A stretch of 6,534 bases of DNA from Winogradskyella sp. (GTDB lineage Bacteria > Bacteroidota > Bacteroidia > Flavobacteriales > Flavobacteriaceae). Made by a program: the position numbers and the translations under genes. The notes below the pieces were generated by a model. It saw only the letters and a program-made list of their open reading frames with translations, was not told the origin of the DNA and did not search any database. Each line of letters begins with the position of its first letter. The first letter of the stretch is position 1. The stretch spans positions 1-6,534 of the forward strand of contig JASBSE010000583.1 in assembly GCA_030149115.1 (NCBI GenBank), in the 5' to 3' direction. Shown here in pieces: positions 6,273-6,534 of this stretch.

Positions 6273-6304
6273 CAAAAGTAAATTTTTAATTGCTTGTTTT
6301 CAAA
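6273..6304 (-). promoter_or_regulatory. Predicted Bacteroidetes-type promoter for gcvH-vanZ
   Basis: On the minus strand TTTG (6304-6301), a 20-base spacer and TACTTTTG (6280-6273) match the TTG, 17-23 bases, TAnnTTTG consensus exactly. It lies between the sprA stop and the gcvH ATG. The expected transcript start is near 6267, giving a leader of about 21 bases. No hairpin terminator was seen after sprA, so readthrough may add to expression. Confidence 0.7.
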
Positions 6305-6318
6305 CCTAAATCCTAAAA

Positions 6319-6534
6319 TTAATTTCCGAAGTTATAACGCAACGTAATACCAGATCTTAACGAGGTTTGAGGGAACGATGTAGATATAGCAAAATCTGAG
6401 AATGTGTAATCAAAATAAAAGATAGCTGTAAGATTTTTACTAAACGCATAGTCTGCTGAAAACTTCCCACTCCATATAGTCTGCCCTGCGGTAATCTGAT
6501 TATTATCTAAATCTAAATATCGAATAATTGTTTT
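6319..6534 (-). CDS. sprA: SprA/Sov T9SS outer-membrane translocon, C-terminal fragment
   Basis: The minus strand from the window edge is open for 71 codons and stops at TAA (6321-6319), so the gene begins outside the window. The fragment ends in barrel strands (TAIFYFDYTFSDFAISTSFP, then LRSGITLRYNFGN). This resembles the C-terminus of flavobacterial SprA (Sov in Porphyromonas), the very large outer-membrane barrel through which type IX secretion cargo passes and which gliding needs. Support comes from this C-terminal pattern, the outer-membrane style ending and the gcvH neighbour, since sprA-gcvH adjacency is well conserved in flavobacteria. Only about 3% of a roughly 2,400-residue protein is visible, so completeness upstream cannot be judged. 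Confidence 0.85.
   Translation of the reverse strand, partial: KTIIRYLDLDNNQITAGQTIWSGKFSADYAFSKNLTAIFYFDYTFSDFAISTSFPQTSLRSGITLRYNFGN

Overview
The window looks like a chromosomal segment from a member of the Bacteroidetes, family Flavobacteriaceae. It is AT-rich. It carries the end of sprA, which encodes the type IX secretion (T9SS) translocon, followed by gcvH, and its best promoters fit the Bacteroidetes form (TTG, about 20 bases, TAnnTTTG). The TonB proteins have the Bacteroidetes-style PGC(E) C-terminal domain. Genus cannot be decided from sequence alone. Every gene I can support is on the minus strand, so transcription runs from high to low coordinates.

In transcription order: (1) 6319-6534 is the 3' end of sprA, giving the last 71 residues of the giant outer-membrane barrel. 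(2) gcvH (5865-6245) follows, with a strong promoter of its own in the 73-base gap. (3) A small VanZ-family membrane protein (5510-5872) starts at GTG, 8 bases inside the end of gcvH. (4) Two neighbouring TonB-type energy transducers follow, at 4715-5443 and 3800-4594. Each is closed by an intrinsic terminator, so they are probably separate transcripts. (5) A 705-residue outer-membrane barrel protein (1574-3691) resembles the gliding-motility protein RemB and Wzi-type capsule-assembly proteins. It carries a TonB-C-terminal-like domain at its N-terminus. (6) A respiratory operon begins at a clear promoter at 1511-1541 with cyoE/ctaB (583-1479, TTG start). It continues without a gap into cytochrome c oxidase subunit III (1-582), which runs off the left edge just before its stop.

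Functionally there are two blocks. The right block is an envelope/gliding neighbourhood: sprA, vanZ, TonB transducers and remB, with gcvH embedded in it. From memory, this order matches the sprA (Fjoh_1653) to remB (Fjoh_1657) region of Flavobacterium johnsoniae, which I think has one TonB gene there instead of two. The left block makes heme O for the terminal oxidase and then an oxidase subunit. No RNA genes, mobile elements or CRISPR arrays were seen, and no gene-free stretch exceeds about 120 bases.

Most of the window is a conserved, ordinary locus. The most unusual point is the TonB-CTD-like domain on the RemB-like barrel, next to two tonB genes whose C-terminal domains share the same layout, including a cysteine pair.
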